This document shows positions 1-9,697 of a DNA stretch of 64,000 bases, piece by piece; position 1 is the stretch's first letter; the number at the start of each line of letters is the position of its first letter. Source of the stretch: Fibrella rubiginis (GTDB lineage: Bacteria; Bacteroidota; Bacteroidia; Cytophagales; Spirosomataceae); assembly GCF_017353185.1 (NCBI RefSeq), contig NZ_JAFMYV010000001.1, forward strand, positions 186,001 to 250,000. The letters are read 5' to 3'. Made by a program: the position numbers and the translations under genes. The notes below the pieces were generated by a model, which was given only the letters and a program-made list of their open reading frames with translations, ran no database searches and was not told where the DNA came from.

Positions 1-390
1 GCCGCCGACCTACCCCGCATTCGGAACTACAATGTGGCGGTGAAGGAAGTGGGCAACAAAGTGATCTTTCTGCGGAAGTTGAAGGAAGGGGGCTCGGAAC
101 ATTCGTTCGGCATTCACGTGGCCCAAATGGCGGGTATGCCGGGCAGCGTGGTGAAACGTGCCGCCCACATCCTGACCCAACTGGAGGCATCACATCAGCG
201 TGAAGGCAACAAAGAAGCCATTCGCGAAGCGGGCCCCGGCACCGAACGGGAGCTAGCCCTACGCATTATCGAAGCGGGCGATCCCAAATCGGAAGCTATC
301 AAAGACAAACTGCGCACCATCGACGTGAACCGCCTCACACCCATTGAAGCCCTGCTGAAGCTTAATGAGTTATTGAAGATGCTGGAGTAG
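1..390 (+). CDS. mutS: DNA mismatch repair ATPase MutS, C-terminal fragment
   Basis: The reading frame is open from base 1, so the gene starts upstream of the window and only about 129 C-terminal residues are present. The stretch LPRIRNYNVAVKEV followed by GGSEHSFGIHVAQMAGMP is the conserved end of the MutS ATPase domain V. The last 50 or so residues form the helical dimerisation tail. MutS recognises mismatches as a dimer and recruits MutL. The first in-frame start codon in the window (GTG at 34) is internal and not the real start. Confidence 0.95.
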   Translation, partial: AADLPRIRNYNVAVKEVGNKVIFLRKLKEGGSEHSFGIHVAQMAGMPGSVVKRAAHILTQLEASHQREGNKEAIREAGPGTERELALRIIEAGDPKSEAIKDKLRTIDVNRLTPIEALLKLNELLKMLE

Positions 391-531
391 CGTAAACGTG
401 CCCTGGTAAACAATCGGTGATTAGGCTATGTTGATTATGGGCATAACTGAGTATTGATTAAACCCTTTGCTCAGCTATCTGTCAAACCTGTAGTACACAG
501 TGTTGGACATGCTTATTAACCAACTTTCACC

Positions 532-1071
532 ATGAAAACCAATCAACGTTTGATCGCCCTGGCCCTGTTGCTGGCCTTCATCAGTAATTCACTCGTCAAC
601 GCACAAAGCGTGTTGAAGCGTAAATGGAACCCCGAAGCTAAGGGTGTTGCCATTGGCGCCGGTGCCGGTGGTCTTGCCGGTGCGCTCATCCACAAACGTG
701 ACCGCAAAGTAGGTGCGGGTGTAGGGTTGGCCGTTGGTGCCGCTGTTGGCTATGGCGTCGGTAAAGTGATCGACAACCGCCACAAACGGGCTGCCGCTGC
801 CGCCCAGGCTGCCGAGCAACGTGAATACGCCGCCCGCACAGCTCCTGCCTATCACACGGAAGGCCGTTCGCGTTCGCACTCAGTAGCTCACCGTGCCGCT
901 GCACCGGTTGCGGCTGCTGCTACACGTAATGCGCTTGCTGCCCCAACGGTAGCTGAGGCTGAAGTAGCTGAAACGCCGGTACTGACCAAAAACGGTTACC
1001 TGCTAAACACCGCCTATGGCGACCCCAACTCGGCTTATCCTAATTCGGAATATCGCCGCAAAAGCTGGTAA
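532..1071 (+). CDS. Exported glycine-zipper protein
   Basis: 179 residues. An N-terminal hydrophobic signal peptide ends near NAQS (residue 25). It is followed by a glycine-zipper segment (about residues 38-85) with small-residue periodicity such as AIGAGAGGLAGALI and GAGVGLAVGAAVGYGVG, of the YMGG/YmgG type that packs helices in or against membranes. The C-terminal half is Ala-rich and low-complexity and ends in a Tyr/Asn-rich tail. The protein is probably periplasmic or outer-membrane associated. The precise role is unknown. It stands alone between mutS and a lipoprotein gene. Confidence 0.7.
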   Translation: MKTNQRLIALALLLAFISNSLVNAQSVLKRKWNPEAKGVAIGAGAGGLAGALIHKRDRKVGAGVGLAVGAAVGYGVGKVIDNRHKRAAAAAQAAEQREYAARTAPAYHTEGRSRSHSVAHRAAAPVAAAATRNALAAPTVAEAEVAETPVLTKNGYLLNTAYGDPNSAYPNSEYRRKSW

Positions 1072-1173
1072 TCGGCTCATTGGTAGGTAGTTAAAAACAT
1101 AAGGGGGCAAGAATTCGTTACGTAATTCTTGCCCCTTACAGTTACTTTCTTTTCACATACAAACTCACACACT

Positions 1174-1626
1174 ATGAAAACGATCATGCCCCTTTTGGCC
1201 TTTGTGGCCCTGTTCTCGTCCTGCAAGTCGAGTGAAACTGCTAACGTGGCCACAATGGATCAACAGTTCATCCAGGCCTGGAACAATAAGGAAGTTGACA
1301 AAGTCGTGGCCATGCTCGACGACAACGTGCAGTTTCTACAAGGCGAAAGCCGTTTTACCGGTAAATCGGAGGTTGCCGAAAAATGGGTTCGCGCCACAGT
1401 ACCGACCATTACCAACCTGAAAACGAGCGCCATCAGTACGGGCAGCGATGCCACGATGGCCTACGAAGCCGGTACGTATTCTGTCGATGTGCTTCCCGAA
1501 GCCCCCGGCGAACCGCGCGGTATTGGTGAGGGCAACTTTACCCTCCTTTGGAAAAAAGCCGCCGACGACACCTGGAAGCTAAGCTTCGCCCAACTGGAAG
1601 GGCTACCCGTGCGAGTACGGCAGTAA
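1174..1626 (+). CDS. Lipoprotein with NTF2-like (SnoaL/DUF4440) fold
   Basis: 150 residues from the ATG at 1174. An upstream in-frame start at 1129 is rejected because the sequence from 1174 begins directly with a lipoprotein signal peptide whose lipobox ends in SSC-K (Cys about residue 18). The mature part has the DUF4440/SnoaL pattern: FIQAWNNKEVDKVVAMLDDNVQFL, then FTGKSEVAEKW, and a C-terminal strand ending WKLSFAQLEG. NTF2-like proteins of this kind bind small ligands. No catalytic residues can be assigned. A 39-bp-arm hairpin follows the stop codon at once. Confidence 0.75.
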   Translation: MKTIMPLLAFVALFSSCKSSETANVATMDQQFIQAWNNKEVDKVVAMLDDNVQFLQGESRFTGKSEVAEKWVRATVPTITNLKTSAISTGSDATMAYEAGTYSVDVLPEAPGEPRGIGEGNFTLLWKKAADDTWKLSFAQLEGLPVRVRQ

Positions 1627-1631
1627 TGTAG

Positions 1632-1714
1632 ACGGGTACTGAGACCCAAAAACGAAAGGCGCCAGACTGGGAAAACCAGTCTGGCGCCTTTCGTTTTTGG
1701 GTCTCAGTACCCGT
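1632..1714. repeat. Perfect intergenic hairpin, 39-bp arms
   Basis: Left arm 1632-1670 and right arm 1676-1714 are exact reverse complements around the 5-nt loop GAAAA. It lies between two convergent genes, so it probably works as a bidirectional terminator or mRNA 3'-end stabiliser. It is far longer than a normal intrinsic terminator and belongs with the other long hairpins of this window. Confidence 0.9.
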
Positions 1715-1717
1715 TAG

Positions 1718-2485
1718 CTAGTTTAGCCATTTATTTTTCAATAGTTCGGCGCGTTGTCGGCCCGACTGGTAGTTGGGATCAATAGAAATGGCCTGATTGA
1801 GGTAGCCGAGGGCCTGCTGTCGGTGCTTTTTTGACCGATGTTGATTGGCCCACGCCCAGTACGTAAAGCTCATGATTTTGGCGTCGGCATAATCTGTATT
1901 CTGGCGTTGCTTCTCAATAATTGACTCGAAATCGTGGCGGGCGGCTTTGCGTTTTCCGAAGAAGAACCACGGCAGATTTTCGGCTACGCTGCCCCGCAAA
2001 AATTCTGGTGACGCCGATACCGCTGCGTAGTTCGAGATAGCTTCCCTAAATAGCGCAAAAGATTGCCCCAGCAGGCTCGTTTTCCTGGTTTCGGCTCCCA
2101 CCAATGCCAATGCCGAGGCTCGGTAAGCCTGAATAACTGGCATCGCCTCGGGCGTTGTGTGGGCGTCGTTGGCCAGTTCGCTGAGCAGGTCGAAGCTCTT
2201 TTTGGCGTAGCCACGGTAGCCCGTTTTCGTCAAAAAAGTCAGGTTCAATGCTACTTCGTGGCAAACAAGGCCAAGCCGGACGTTGGTTAACTCATTTGGG
2301 TTATGCCGGGCCTCATATTCCACGGCAGCCAGCTTATTTTTCAGATACGTTGTGTCAGTGATTTCGGTCACGTCGAGTAGCTGACGTTCATATGTTTTGA
2401 CGGCGGCAAGTTGTAATGACTGGGCCGTTGCGGTGGCGGATGGAGCCATGAGCATGATGATTGAGATGGTGATTGCGTGTCTCAT
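1718..2485 (-). CDS. Exported TPR-containing protein
   Basis: 255 residues with the start placed at the internal ATG (2485), because the protein from there begins with a clean signal peptide (MRHAITISIIMLMAPSATATAQS). The mature protein is alpha-helical. Its C-terminal ALGYLNQAISIDPNYQSGRQR is a recognisable tetratricopeptide repeat. Earlier helices are compatible with degenerate TPRs. It is probably a periplasmic protein-protein interaction scaffold. It is convergent with the lipoprotein gene and shares the long hairpin between them. Confidence 0.6.
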   Translation of the reverse strand: MRHAITISIIMLMAPSATATAQSLQLAAVKTYERQLLDVTEITDTTYLKNKLAAVEYEARHNPNELTNVRLGLVCHEVALNLTFLTKTGYRGYAKKSFDLLSELANDAHTTPEAMPVIQAYRASALALVGAETRKTSLLGQSFALFREAISNYAAVSASPEFLRGSVAENLPWFFFGKRKAARHDFESIIEKQRQNTDYADAKIMSFTYWAWANQHRSKKHRQQALGYLNQAISIDPNYQSGRQRAELLKNKWLN

Positions 2486-2547
2486 TTTGTATCGATATTG
2501 ATGAGACAAAATTCACTTTTACCATCCCTGCCACTCGTTGACTATTG

Positions 2548-3135
2548 TTAAGATCGCTCCTGTAGGGCTACCCTTTTTCTAATCCGGCTTAAGCTTTCAG
2601 GACTGATTCCCAGAAAGTTGGCAATGTACTTTTGCTGCACCTGCTGAAACAGATCTGGGTGCTTCAGCATCAGCTTCTTGTATCGCTCTTCGGGTTTCTC
2701 TGACGACAGCGACATCGCAATTTCGGTAGCCCGTTGCGCCACGGATTCGGCCACCAGCCGCCCAATAGTTTCATATTTTGGGCATTGATTATATAAACTC
2801 AGGAGGTCTGCTTTTTTGACAAAGAGCACCTCGCAATCCTGCAATGCCTGAAACGCATACAGACTCGAAACGTTTTTTGTGAAGCTGGTAAACTCAGTGA
2901 TAAACGTATCTGGAAACGACAGGTCGCAGGTTTTTTCCACGCCATCTTTGGTGTGAAAATGGCGGATAATACCCTGATCAATAAAGGTGATGAAGTCGCA
3001 TATATGCCCCTCTTCGAGCAAAAAGCTGCCTTTTTTTACGTGTCTGGCCACGAAACAAGCATCAACCAATGCCAGTTCATCGGGCGAGAAAGCTACCAAT
3101 TGCTGGCAGTATCGTTTGAGGCGTTCGGTGGTCAT
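2548..3135 (-). CDS. Crp/Fnr-family transcriptional regulator
   Basis: 195 residues, typical length for the Bacteroidota Crp/Fnr group. The N-terminal cyclic-nucleotide-binding-like beta roll (about 20-120) includes KKGSFLLEEGHICDFITFIDQGIIRHF. The C-terminal winged helix has the recognition-helix segment YIANFLGISPESLSRIRKR. No cysteine set for an Fe-S cluster is visible, so it is not an Fnr-type oxygen sensor. The ligand is unknown, and many members of this group act without cAMP. Confidence 0.85.
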   Translation of the reverse strand: MTTERLKRYCQQLVAFSPDELALVDACFVARHVKKGSFLLEEGHICDFITFIDQGIIRHFHTKDGVEKTCDLSFPDTFITEFTSFTKNVSSLYAFQALQDCEVLFVKKADLLSLYNQCPKYETIGRLVAESVAQRATEIAMSLSSEKPEERYKKLMLKHPDLFQQVQQKYIANFLGISPESLSRIRKRVALQERS

Positions 3136-3162
3136 GAGCGCCTCAAAGATACCGTATCCGGT

Positions 3163-3975
3163 TCAGGCTGCCACCGCCAGCCTACCCGGCCTGAGCCGGA
3201 ACGTGGTCAGCGGCGCAGGGGTGAAAAAGCTGGAATAATCTTCGGGGCGGGAGAGGAGTTCCTTGTAGAGCAACACGCGGAAGAGGTAGTAGCGGGTTTC
3301 GCGGGGGAGCTTCATCTGGTAATAATCGCACTTAGCCTGGCGGGCCAACTGCTTTTTCACGTACCCCGGTCCCACATTATACGCCGCCGCCACCAGCGAC
3401 CATGACCCGAAGATGTCATACAACCGCCGCAGATATTGGCAGGCGGCCACGGTGGCTTTTTTTGTGTTGAAACGCTCGTCGTGTTTGCCGCCTACTTTCA
3501 AGCCCAGATCACGGGCCGTGCCAGGCATCAGTTGCCAGTAGCCACCGGCTCCCTTGGGCGATACAGCCCGCGCTTTCAGGCCACTTTCGGCTAGTGGGAT
3601 GTATTTGAAATCGGCGGGGATATCGTAGGCAGCTAGTGTAGAATCGATAAGCGGGAAAAAGGCATCGGCTCGCTGGCGCAGATCGCCAATACTAGCCGAA
3701 TGTGGCCGGAACAGGGTGAACACATGCCGCCAGCGGCTCAGTACGTCGGCCTGGTCAAGTGGCATAGATTCGCCACAAAAATCAACGTTCAACAGGGGGA
3801 GTTCAACCTCGGTCAACGTACGTTCCAGCGGTACTAAATCGGTGCTGATAAGGCGTACAGGCTGTTTTCGAGAGTCGCTCTTGGGCACCAGCGGTGCGTG
3901 GGTGAGCTTGGTTATAGCGGCTGCCGCAGGGCGGGCAACGGCCATCAAAAGAGATAATCCAACACGTTTAAGCAA
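3163..3975 (-). CDS. Lytic transglycosylase (SLT domain, MltD-like)
   Basis: 270 residues. The first codon is TTG at 3975. That start gives a signal-peptide-like N-terminus, whereas the next ATG (3945) would cut into it. The SLT domain (about 120-235) has the catalytic Glu in PLAESGLKARAVSPKGAGGY, then WQLMPGTARDLGL and the late YNVGPG motif. The enzyme cleaves peptidoglycan glycans to 1,6-anhydromuropeptides in the periplasm. No LysM repeats are present, unlike full-length MltD. Confidence 0.85.
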   Translation of the reverse strand: MLKRVGLSLLMAVARPAAAAITKLTHAPLVPKSDSRKQPVRLISTDLVPLERTLTEVELPLLNVDFCGESMPLDQADVLSRWRHVFTLFRPHSASIGDLRQRADAFFPLIDSTLAAYDIPADFKYIPLAESGLKARAVSPKGAGGYWQLMPGTARDLGLKVGGKHDERFNTKKATVAACQYLRRLYDIFGSWSLVAAAYNVGPGYVKKQLARQAKCDYYQMKLPRETRYYLFRVLLYKELLSRPEDYSSFFTPAPLTTFRLRPGRLAVAA

Positions 3976-4029
3976 AACAAAATCAACTTGGTGATAAGTC
4001 TATAACGGTGATAGACAAGGCTTTCGTGT

Positions 4030-4119
4030 AAAATGAGTTTACCGTTTTCTGTGGCTTCGCTTTGGCTCATGTTGACAAAGCCACAGAAAACGGTAAACTA
4101 CAAACGGTAAACTCATTTT
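4030..4119. repeat. Long inverted repeat at the 3' end of the LolA-like gene
   Basis: Left arm 4030-4057 is mirrored by 4078-4098 plus 4113-4119. The right arm carries a 14-nt internal duplication (ACAAACGGTAAAC-like). The right arm contains the TGA stop (4113-4115) of the gene read from 4832. It is likely a transcription terminator. Confidence 0.8.
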
Positions 4120-4832
4120 GGTTTGTTGAAAATTGCCGGGTCAATAGTGGGGTTGAGTGTAACCTTATCCACAATGGTTGTCAGGTTCGACGGCATACCG
4201 GGAGCTTTCAGATCAACCGAAAACGGCATCGTTATCCCCTCAACTGCTTTATAGTTGGCGAATGTGCTTTCTACGTCTACTTTCTGCCCGCCAGCCATCA
4301 CTGTGGCTTTGGTGTTGGTGATGTAGTAGGTCTGGGGGTCGAGGTAATAACTCACCGTGGCTTCGGGGCGGGTTACGTCGACGCGCAGACGGTCGGCTGT
4401 CCCCATTTTTTCGGTGCCTTTCATCACCATTGGGTACCCTTTCAGACTCGCATAGGCCAGCTGAAGACCCGTTAGTTCAGTGTTGCCTTTTGAGAGCGCC
4501 ACCTGATCGGCGGGGGTATCCTGCGGGGTGCTGCCGCCTTGCATGGGGTTCACACTCCATCCTTTGTCGCCGTTGATAACCTGCGTGACCTGGCTACCCA
4601 TCACCGTCACGTCGGCCCGCATAGCCTGCCCTACAACCACGACTGTTTTCCCGGTCATTTCCATGCCCGCGATGCTCATGTGCTGGTCATATTGAGCACT
4701 TTTGATCGCCTTGATCTTGTCGATGCCGCCAATAGCGGCGATGTGTTTATTGACAACATCAGTGGCGGTTTGGGCAAATGTGCCAACCGATACCAGCAGC
4801 GCGGCCGTTAGCAAAACGAGTTGTTTTTTCAT
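4113..4832 (-). CDS. Outer-membrane lipoprotein-sorting (LolA-like) protein
   Basis: 239 residues from the ATG at 4832, which gives the signal peptide MKKQLVLLTAALLVSVGTFAQ. An upstream in-frame start at 4856 is less likely. The mature part reads as repeated beta strands of the LolA/LolB fold: AIGGIDKIKAIKSAQYDQHMS, then MRADVTVMGSQVTQVINGDKGW, and PEATVSYYLDPQTYYI. In Bacteroidota such proteins are a broad family of periplasmic lipid or lipoprotein carriers, and the specific cargo cannot be deduced. Confidence 0.65.
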   Translation of the reverse strand: MKKQLVLLTAALLVSVGTFAQTATDVVNKHIAAIGGIDKIKAIKSAQYDQHMSIAGMEMTGKTVVVVGQAMRADVTVMGSQVTQVINGDKGWSVNPMQGGSTPQDTPADQVALSKGNTELTGLQLAYASLKGYPMVMKGTEKMGTADRLRVDVTRPEATVSYYLDPQTYYITNTKATVMAGGQKVDVESTFANYKAVEGITMPFSVDLKAPGMPSNLTTIVDKVTLNPTIDPAIFNKPK

Positions 4833-4943
4833 GAAGTTAGTTTTGTTCCGGCCCAAATTAGTCGATAAAGCCTGTATACGAAGATACGTATTTTCAAAAG
4901 GACAGAAAGACCGCTGATGTTGCGGATTCCCCCAATCCCCTGA

Positions 4944-5714
4944 CTATCTGAAGACAGCCGTTAGCTTGCGTTCAAGAGCGAGTTCAAATTTTTGCAGGCC
5001 CTCGCGGGTGGGCAGGTAGGTAAGCGCCCGGTGGTGCCTAAGATCAAACGGAATATCATCTACCGACTGCGTAATGGGCACCACCAGCTTACCCAGCGTA
5101 TGCGCAACACCTGTTTCGTAAAACACATTAGGGTTGCGCCCCGTGAAATCGGTAATTACGGCCCGACTGGTGAAGATCAGGTCAAATACGTCCTGCATCA
5201 GAATACTGTTATCCCAGATGTCGTCGGCGCGTTTGCAGAGGATGCCCAACCGGGCGCATACACTACGGATAGCCATATACGTACCCGAAAAACGGGTGTC
5301 AAACGGCATCATCACGCTCAACACATTGGTGTCGACGGGCTTATCGGGTATCTGAAACACGTCGGGAGCAAACCGGATTACACGCTCCGGCTCGGTATGC
5401 CGATTGGTCGATACAAAACTGCCTGTGGCTTCAGTGATGGCCTGTTTGGCCTTTTTTTCGGCTACAAACGCTTCGATAGCCGTCAGCCGATGGTCATTTC
5501 CCTCGGTCAATTTTGAGAGTACGTGCAGGCAGTTTCCCTCATAATCATCGTCGTCGAAATCGAGGCTGCGCAATAACCGGGGGTGATCTTCAATAATATC
5601 AAGGCTGTTGGTCAGGTAGGCTATTTTAAGCCAGTCGGCCTTGGTAAAATGGTCGTAGATATATTCGTGCAGGGCAAAAAGGCGCTGCGTTTGAACATGG
5701 TTAAGGCGGATCAT
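4944..5714 (-). CDS. Nucleoside 2-deoxyribosyltransferase/TIR-like protein with possible effector-associated N-terminal domain
   Basis: 256 residues. The C-terminal half (about 130-256) has the pattern LSVMMPFDTRFSGTYMAIRSVC, then DDIWDNSILMQDVFDLIF, AVITDFTGRNPNVFYETGVAH and VDDIPFDLRHHRALTY. This is typical of predicted nucleotide- or NAD-processing proteins related to nucleoside deoxyribosyltransferases and TIR domains. NPNVFYETG carries the candidate catalytic Glu. The first 85 residues look like a small helical bundle (FTKADWLKIAYLTNSLDII...), which I compare tentatively with effector-associated domains. It is a single gene preceded by an AT-rich operator-like inverted repeat. The enzymatic class is a motif-level inference. 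Confidence 0.6.
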   Translation of the reverse strand: MIRLNHVQTQRLFALHEYIYDHFTKADWLKIAYLTNSLDIIEDHPRLLRSLDFDDDDYEGNCLHVLSKLTEGNDHRLTAIEAFVAEKKAKQAITEATGSFVSTNRHTEPERVIRFAPDVFQIPDKPVDTNVLSVMMPFDTRFSGTYMAIRSVCARLGILCKRADDIWDNSILMQDVFDLIFTSRAVITDFTGRNPNVFYETGVAHTLGKLVVPITQSVDDIPFDLRHHRALTYLPTREGLQKFELALERKLTAVFR

Positions 5715-5724
5715 GGGGCGTTGG

Positions 5725-5779
5725 ATTATAATACAAATATGATATATAGTGCAAGTATATATTTTACTTGTATTATAAT
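5725..5779. promoter_or_regulatory. AT-rich operator-like inverted repeat upstream of the NDT/TIR-like gene
   Basis: ATTATAATACAA (5725-5736) is exactly inverted at 5768-5779, 31 bp apart, just 5' of the minus-strand gene starting at 5714. The spacer is almost entirely A/T and probably contains the promoter (a near -7 box reads CATATTTG on the minus strand). It could bind a dimeric repressor. Confidence 0.5.
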
Positions 5780-5812
5780 CACCAACCGCCCTAAAATTTA
5801 ATCAGCAGCGCA

Positions 5813-6991
5813 CTACATGAGTTGTCGCGAAATAACCAGTCGTTGAATTTCGCTTGTGCCTTCGCCAATGGTGCAAAGCTTTGCATCGCGATAAAATTTC
5901 TCGACCGGAAAATCTTTCAAATAGCCGTAGCCGCCCAGCACCTGAATGGCATCGTTGGCTACCCGAACCGATACTTCTGAGGCAAACAACTTCGCCATAG
6001 CCGAGGCTTTCGTGACGGGCTGATGGTTGTTTTTTAGCTCGGACGCATGCTCAATCAGCAGTCGCGCTGCTTCAATCTCGGTAGCCATGTCAGCAATCTT
6101 AAACGAAATACCCTGGAAATTCATGATCGACTGCCCAAATTGCTGCCGCTCCTTCGCGTAGGCTAGTGCGGCCTCATAGGCCCCCATCGCAATGCCCAAA
6201 CTGAGCGCGGCAATAGAAATGCGCCCTCCGTCGAGCACCTTCAGCGACTGCACGAAGCCTTCACCCACGTTACCCAGCCGCTGACTGTCGGGGATAATAC
6301 AGTCTTCAAAAATCATCTCGGCGGTTTCGGAGGCCCGCATGCCCAGCTTGTCTTCTTTTTTGCCACCCCGGAAACCGTCAGTCCCGCGCTCAACTACGAA
6401 AGCCGTGGCGTTGCGGGGCGTATTTGGCTCACCCGTGCGGGCAATCACCACAGCTACATTGCCTGAAATGCCATGCGTTATAAAGTTCTTGGCACCATTG
6501 AGCAGCCAGTTGCCGTCTGCCTGCTGCACGGCACGGGTACGCATGTTACCTGCATCTGAACCGGTATTGGGTTCGGTGAGGCCCCAGGCACCGAGGTGTT
6601 CGCCAGAAGCTAGTCGGGGCAGATACTGCTGCTTCTGAGCCTCGTTGCCAAACATTAGTATATGATTGGTACAGAGTGAGTTGTGGGCTGCCATAGACAG
6701 GCCAATGGCCCCATCAACTTTAGAAAGCTCAACAATAGCGGCAACGTATTCATGGTAGCCGAGGCCTGCCCCACCGTAGTTTTCGGGTACCAGCATACCC
6801 ATCAGGCCCAACTCGCCCATCTGCCGAAAGATCTCGGCGGGGAAACGCTGCGCTTCGTCCCATTCGCGTACGTGGGGAGCTATGGCACGGGCAGCAAAAT
6901 CGCGGACCGAATCGGCAATGAGCTGCGTCATAGCGGGAGCATCGGTGGGTGAATGGGTGTGGACTTGGTTTTGGACAATTTCAGTAGTCAT
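5813..6991 (-). CDS. Acyl-CoA dehydrogenase
   Basis: 392 residues, usual for the family. The N-terminal helical domain is followed by the FAD/substrate beta domain ([20 protein letters not shown], then GAKNFITHG). The C-terminal helical domain includes [42 protein letters not shown] and [15 protein letters not shown]. The Glu of IGEGTSE is the usual catalytic base position. It oxidises an acyl-CoA to the enoyl-CoA, passing electrons to ETF. Short/branched-chain specificity is possible but not proven by sequence. Confidence 0.93.
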   Translation of the reverse strand: MTTEIVQNQVHTHSPTDAPAMTQLIADSVRDFAARAIAPHVREWDEAQRFPAEIFRQMGELGLMGMLVPENYGGAGLGYHEYVAAIVELSKVDGAIGLSMAAHNSLCTNHILMFGNEAQKQQYLPRLASGEHLGAWGLTEPNTGSDAGNMRTRAVQQADGNWLLNGAKNFITHGISGNVAVVIARTGEPNTPRNATAFVVERGTDGFRGGKKEDKLGMRASETAEMIFEDCIIPDSQRLGNVGEGFVQSLKVLDGGRISIAALSLGIAMGAYEAALAYAKERQQFGQSIMNFQGISFKIADMATEIEAARLLIEHASELKNNHQPVTKASAMAKLFASEVSVRVANDAIQVLGGYGYLKDFPVEKFYRDAKLCTIGEGTSEIQRLVISRQLM

Positions 6992-7364
6992 TAACAGCGC
7001 GCCGGTCAGGGCTTTTTTTGATGAAGTTTCTGTAATGTATACAATTATAACGACGATAGAAAGGGGTTGTTATTGAGGAAGATAGGCAATAAACAGGCAG
7101 ATAAGTCAACTGGTTATTGGTCAGAATTTTATAGTTCTATCTGGTAAAAATGCCATAGAAAACTAATCTGCTGACGGCTGATACGGTTACGCTGCACAAA
7201 ACTTTTTGTTGCCAAAGGCCCACTTAATCAGTGTCTTTGCCGTTATCGTGGGCCTATTCCGAAAAACGTCTATTTTTGTGCCCGTCAGTAGCTATATCCG
7301 AAAAGTACAAATCGGGTTGTGACTGGCCTATCAGTTGCACGTCCATTTGGTATAAACCAGTTAT
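6992..7364. other. Intergenic region with promoter elements of two divergent genes
   Basis: A 373-bp divergent intergenic region. It holds an 8-bp stem (AGGCCCAC 7216-7223 with GTGGGCCT 7248-7255) directly upstream of a TATTTTTG box (7271-7278), a likely -7 element for the downstream sugar dehydrogenase gene. No matching TTG lies at the ideal distance, so the promoter is only tentative. No ORF was recognised. Confidence 0.35.
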
Positions 7365-8696
7365 ATGAAAATTGCAGTAGTAGGCACGGGGTATGTAGGG
7401 CTGGTCACCGGCACCTGCTTCGCCGAAACCGGTAACCAGGTTACCTGCGTCGACATCGACGAGCGGAAGGTTGAAAAGCTCAACAACCGCATCATTCCTA
7501 TTTATGAACCGGGCCTCGATGTGCTGTTTCACCGCAACGTGGAAGAAGGCCGCCTGAAGTTCACCACAAACCTGACCGATGGAATCAAGGGTGCGGAAGT
7601 CATCTTCTTAGCTTTACCAACCCCTCCCGGCGAAGATGGTTCGGCTGATTTAAAGTACATTTTGGGTGTAGCCAATGATCTTGGCCCCATCCTGGAGCAG
7701 TACGCCGTTATCGTAGACAAGAGTACTGTACCCGTGGGCACTGCCGAGAAGGTGCATGATTGCATCGTGAAAAACGCCAAGGTTGATTTCGACGTGGTCT
7801 CGAACCCCGAATTCCTGCGTGAAGGTGTGGCCGTGGAAGACTTCATGAAGCCTGACCGCGTAGTGATCGGTACCAAATCAGACAAGGCCAAGGCGGTAAT
7901 GAACCGGCTATATGCGCCGCTGGTACGGCAGGGTAACCCCGTTATTTTCATGGATGAGCGGTCGGCCGAAATGACCAAATACGCTGCCAACGCGTTTTTG
8001 GCTACCAAAATCACGTTCATGAACGAGATCGCTAACCTGTGCGAGAAAGTGGGTGCCAACGTTGACGACATCCGGAAGGGTATTGGTACAGACAGCCGCA
8101 TTGGTAAGCGGTTCCTGTTTGCAGGCATCGGCTACGGCGGTAGCTGTTTCCCCAAAGACGTGCAGGCCCTGGCCCGTACGGCGCAGGATTACGACTACGA
8201 TTTTAAGGTCTTGCAGTCGGTGATGGACGTAAACTACGCCCAGAAAAAGCGGCTGTTGCCCATGATCAAAAATCATTTCGGCGGTGATTTGGCCGGCAAA
8301 ACCATTGCTGTTTGGGGTCTGGCCTTCAAACCCTACACCGACGATATCCGCGAGGCACCAGCCCTCGACAACATCCGCGATCTGCTGGCAGCAGGTGCCA
8401 AAGTAACGGCCTACGACCCCGAAGCGATGGATAACGTACGGCAGATTCTGGGTAACCAGGTCACGTTTGCCCACACGTCATACGCCGCGCTCGATGATGC
8501 CGACGCCCTCGTGATCATGACCGAATGGCCGATGTTCCGCACCCCCGAATTCGAGAAGATGAACCTGTTGTTGAAGAACAAAGTCATTTTCGACGGTCGG
8601 AACGTGTACGAACTGGATCAAATGCGCGAGCTGGGTTATACATACTACTCTATTGGTCGTGAAGTAGTTATGTCTTCCGTTGAACAACAAGCTTAA
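7365..8696 (+). CDS. ugd: UDP-glucose 6-dehydrogenase
   Basis: 443 residues. The N-terminal Rossmann NAD-binding motif is [17 protein letters not shown], the substrate loop is [15 protein letters not shown], and the catalytic cysteine motif is [14 protein letters not shown]. The C-terminal UDP-binding domain contains [15 protein letters not shown]. It oxidises UDP-glucose twice to UDP-glucuronate using NAD+. It is followed one base later by the decarboxylase gene, so the two form an operon leading to UDP-xylose for exopolysaccharide or glycan synthesis. Confidence 0.96.
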   Translation: MKIAVVGTGYVGLVTGTCFAETGNQVTCVDIDERKVEKLNNRIIPIYEPGLDVLFHRNVEEGRLKFTTNLTDGIKGAEVIFLALPTPPGEDGSADLKYILGVANDLGPILEQYAVIVDKSTVPVGTAEKVHDCIVKNAKVDFDVVSNPEFLREGVAVEDFMKPDRVVIGTKSDKAKAVMNRLYAPLVRQGNPVIFMDERSAEMTKYAANAFLATKITFMNEIANLCEKVGANVDDIRKGIGTDSRIGKRFLFAGIGYGGSCFPKDVQALARTAQDYDYDFKVLQSVMDVNYAQKKRLLPMIKNHFGGDLAGKTIAVWGLAFKPYTDDIREAPALDNIRDLLAAGAKVTAYDPEAMDNVRQILGNQVTFAHTSYAALDDADALVIMTEWPMFRTPEFEKMNLLLKNKVIFDGRNVYELDQMRELGYTYYSIGREVVMSSVEQQA

Positions 8697-8697
8697 T

Positions 8698-9678
8698 ATG
8701 AAACGTGTACTAATCACCGGCGGGGCCGGTTTCTTGGGATCGCATCTGTGCGACCGGTTTATCAAAGAAGGGTATCACGTCATTGCGATGGATAACCTCA
8801 TCACGGGCGACCTGCGCAACATTGAGCACCTGTTCAAACTGCCTAACTTCGAGTTTTATCACCACGACGTTTCCAAGTTCATCCATGTGCCGGGTGAACT
8901 GGACTATATTCTGCACTTTGCCTCACCGGCCAGCCCGATTGACTACCTGAAGATTCCGATTCAGACGCTTAAGGTAGGTTCGTTAGGTATTCACAATTGC
9001 CTGGGTCTGGCGCGGGTAAAGAACGCGCGTGTGCTGATTGCGTCTACGTCAGAAGTATACGGCGACCCAAACGTGCACCCGCAGCCTGAAGAATACTGGG
9101 GCAACGTGAACCCGGTGGGTCCGCGCGGGGTGTATGACGAAGCCAAACGCTTTCAGGAAGCCATCACTATGGCCTATCACACCTACCACGGCCTGGAGAC
9201 GCGTATTGTCCGTATTTTCAATACGTATGGCCCCCGCATGCGCCTCAACGACGGTCGGGTGTTGCCCGCGTTCATCGGGCAGGCGCTGCGCGGCGAAGAC
9301 CTCACCGTTTTTGGCGACGGTTCGCAGACGCGTTCATTCTGCTACGTGGATGACCTGGTAGAAGGTATCTACCGCCTGCTGCTGAGTGATTACGCCCAAC
9401 CGGTTAATATTGGCAATCCGGTAGAAATTACGATCAAGCAATTTGGCGAAGAGATTATCAAGCTGACGGGTACATCGCAGAAACTGATTTTGAAGCCCCT
9501 GCCCGTCGATGATCCAAAACAGCGTCAGCCAGATATTACGAAGGCAAAGGAGATTTTGGGTTGGGAGCCGAAAGTGAGTCGCGAGGAAGGGTTGAAGATC
9601 ACCTATGATTACTTCAAAAGTCTGCCGGAAGAAGAACTTTACGCCGCGGCCTATAACCGTGAGTTCGCCAAAAAGTAG
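8698..9678 (+). CDS. uxs: UDP-glucuronate decarboxylase (UDP-xylose synthase)
   Basis: 326 residues from the ATG at 8698, one base after the ugd stop. An in-frame start at 8680 would add six residues and overlap ugd. The extended SDR fold has [24 protein letters not shown] and the catalytic YDEAKR (Tyr-x3-Lys). [12 protein letters not shown] and [16 protein letters not shown] match the UXS subgroup. It converts UDP-glucuronate to UDP-xylose, consistent with coupling to ugd. Confidence 0.92.
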   Translation: MKRVLITGGAGFLGSHLCDRFIKEGYHVIAMDNLITGDLRNIEHLFKLPNFEFYHHDVSKFIHVPGELDYILHFASPASPIDYLKIPIQTLKVGSLGIHNCLGLARVKNARVLIASTSEVYGDPNVHPQPEEYWGNVNPVGPRGVYDEAKRFQEAITMAYHTYHGLETRIVRIFNTYGPRMRLNDGRVLPAFIGQALRGEDLTVFGDGSQTRSFCYVDDLVEGIYRLLLSDYAQPVNIGNPVEITIKQFGEEIIKLTGTSQKLILKPLPVDDPKQRQPDITKAKEILGWEPKVSREEGLKITYDYFKSLPEEELYAAAYNREFAKK

Positions 9679-9697
9679 GTATTGCTTTAACAGCTCC

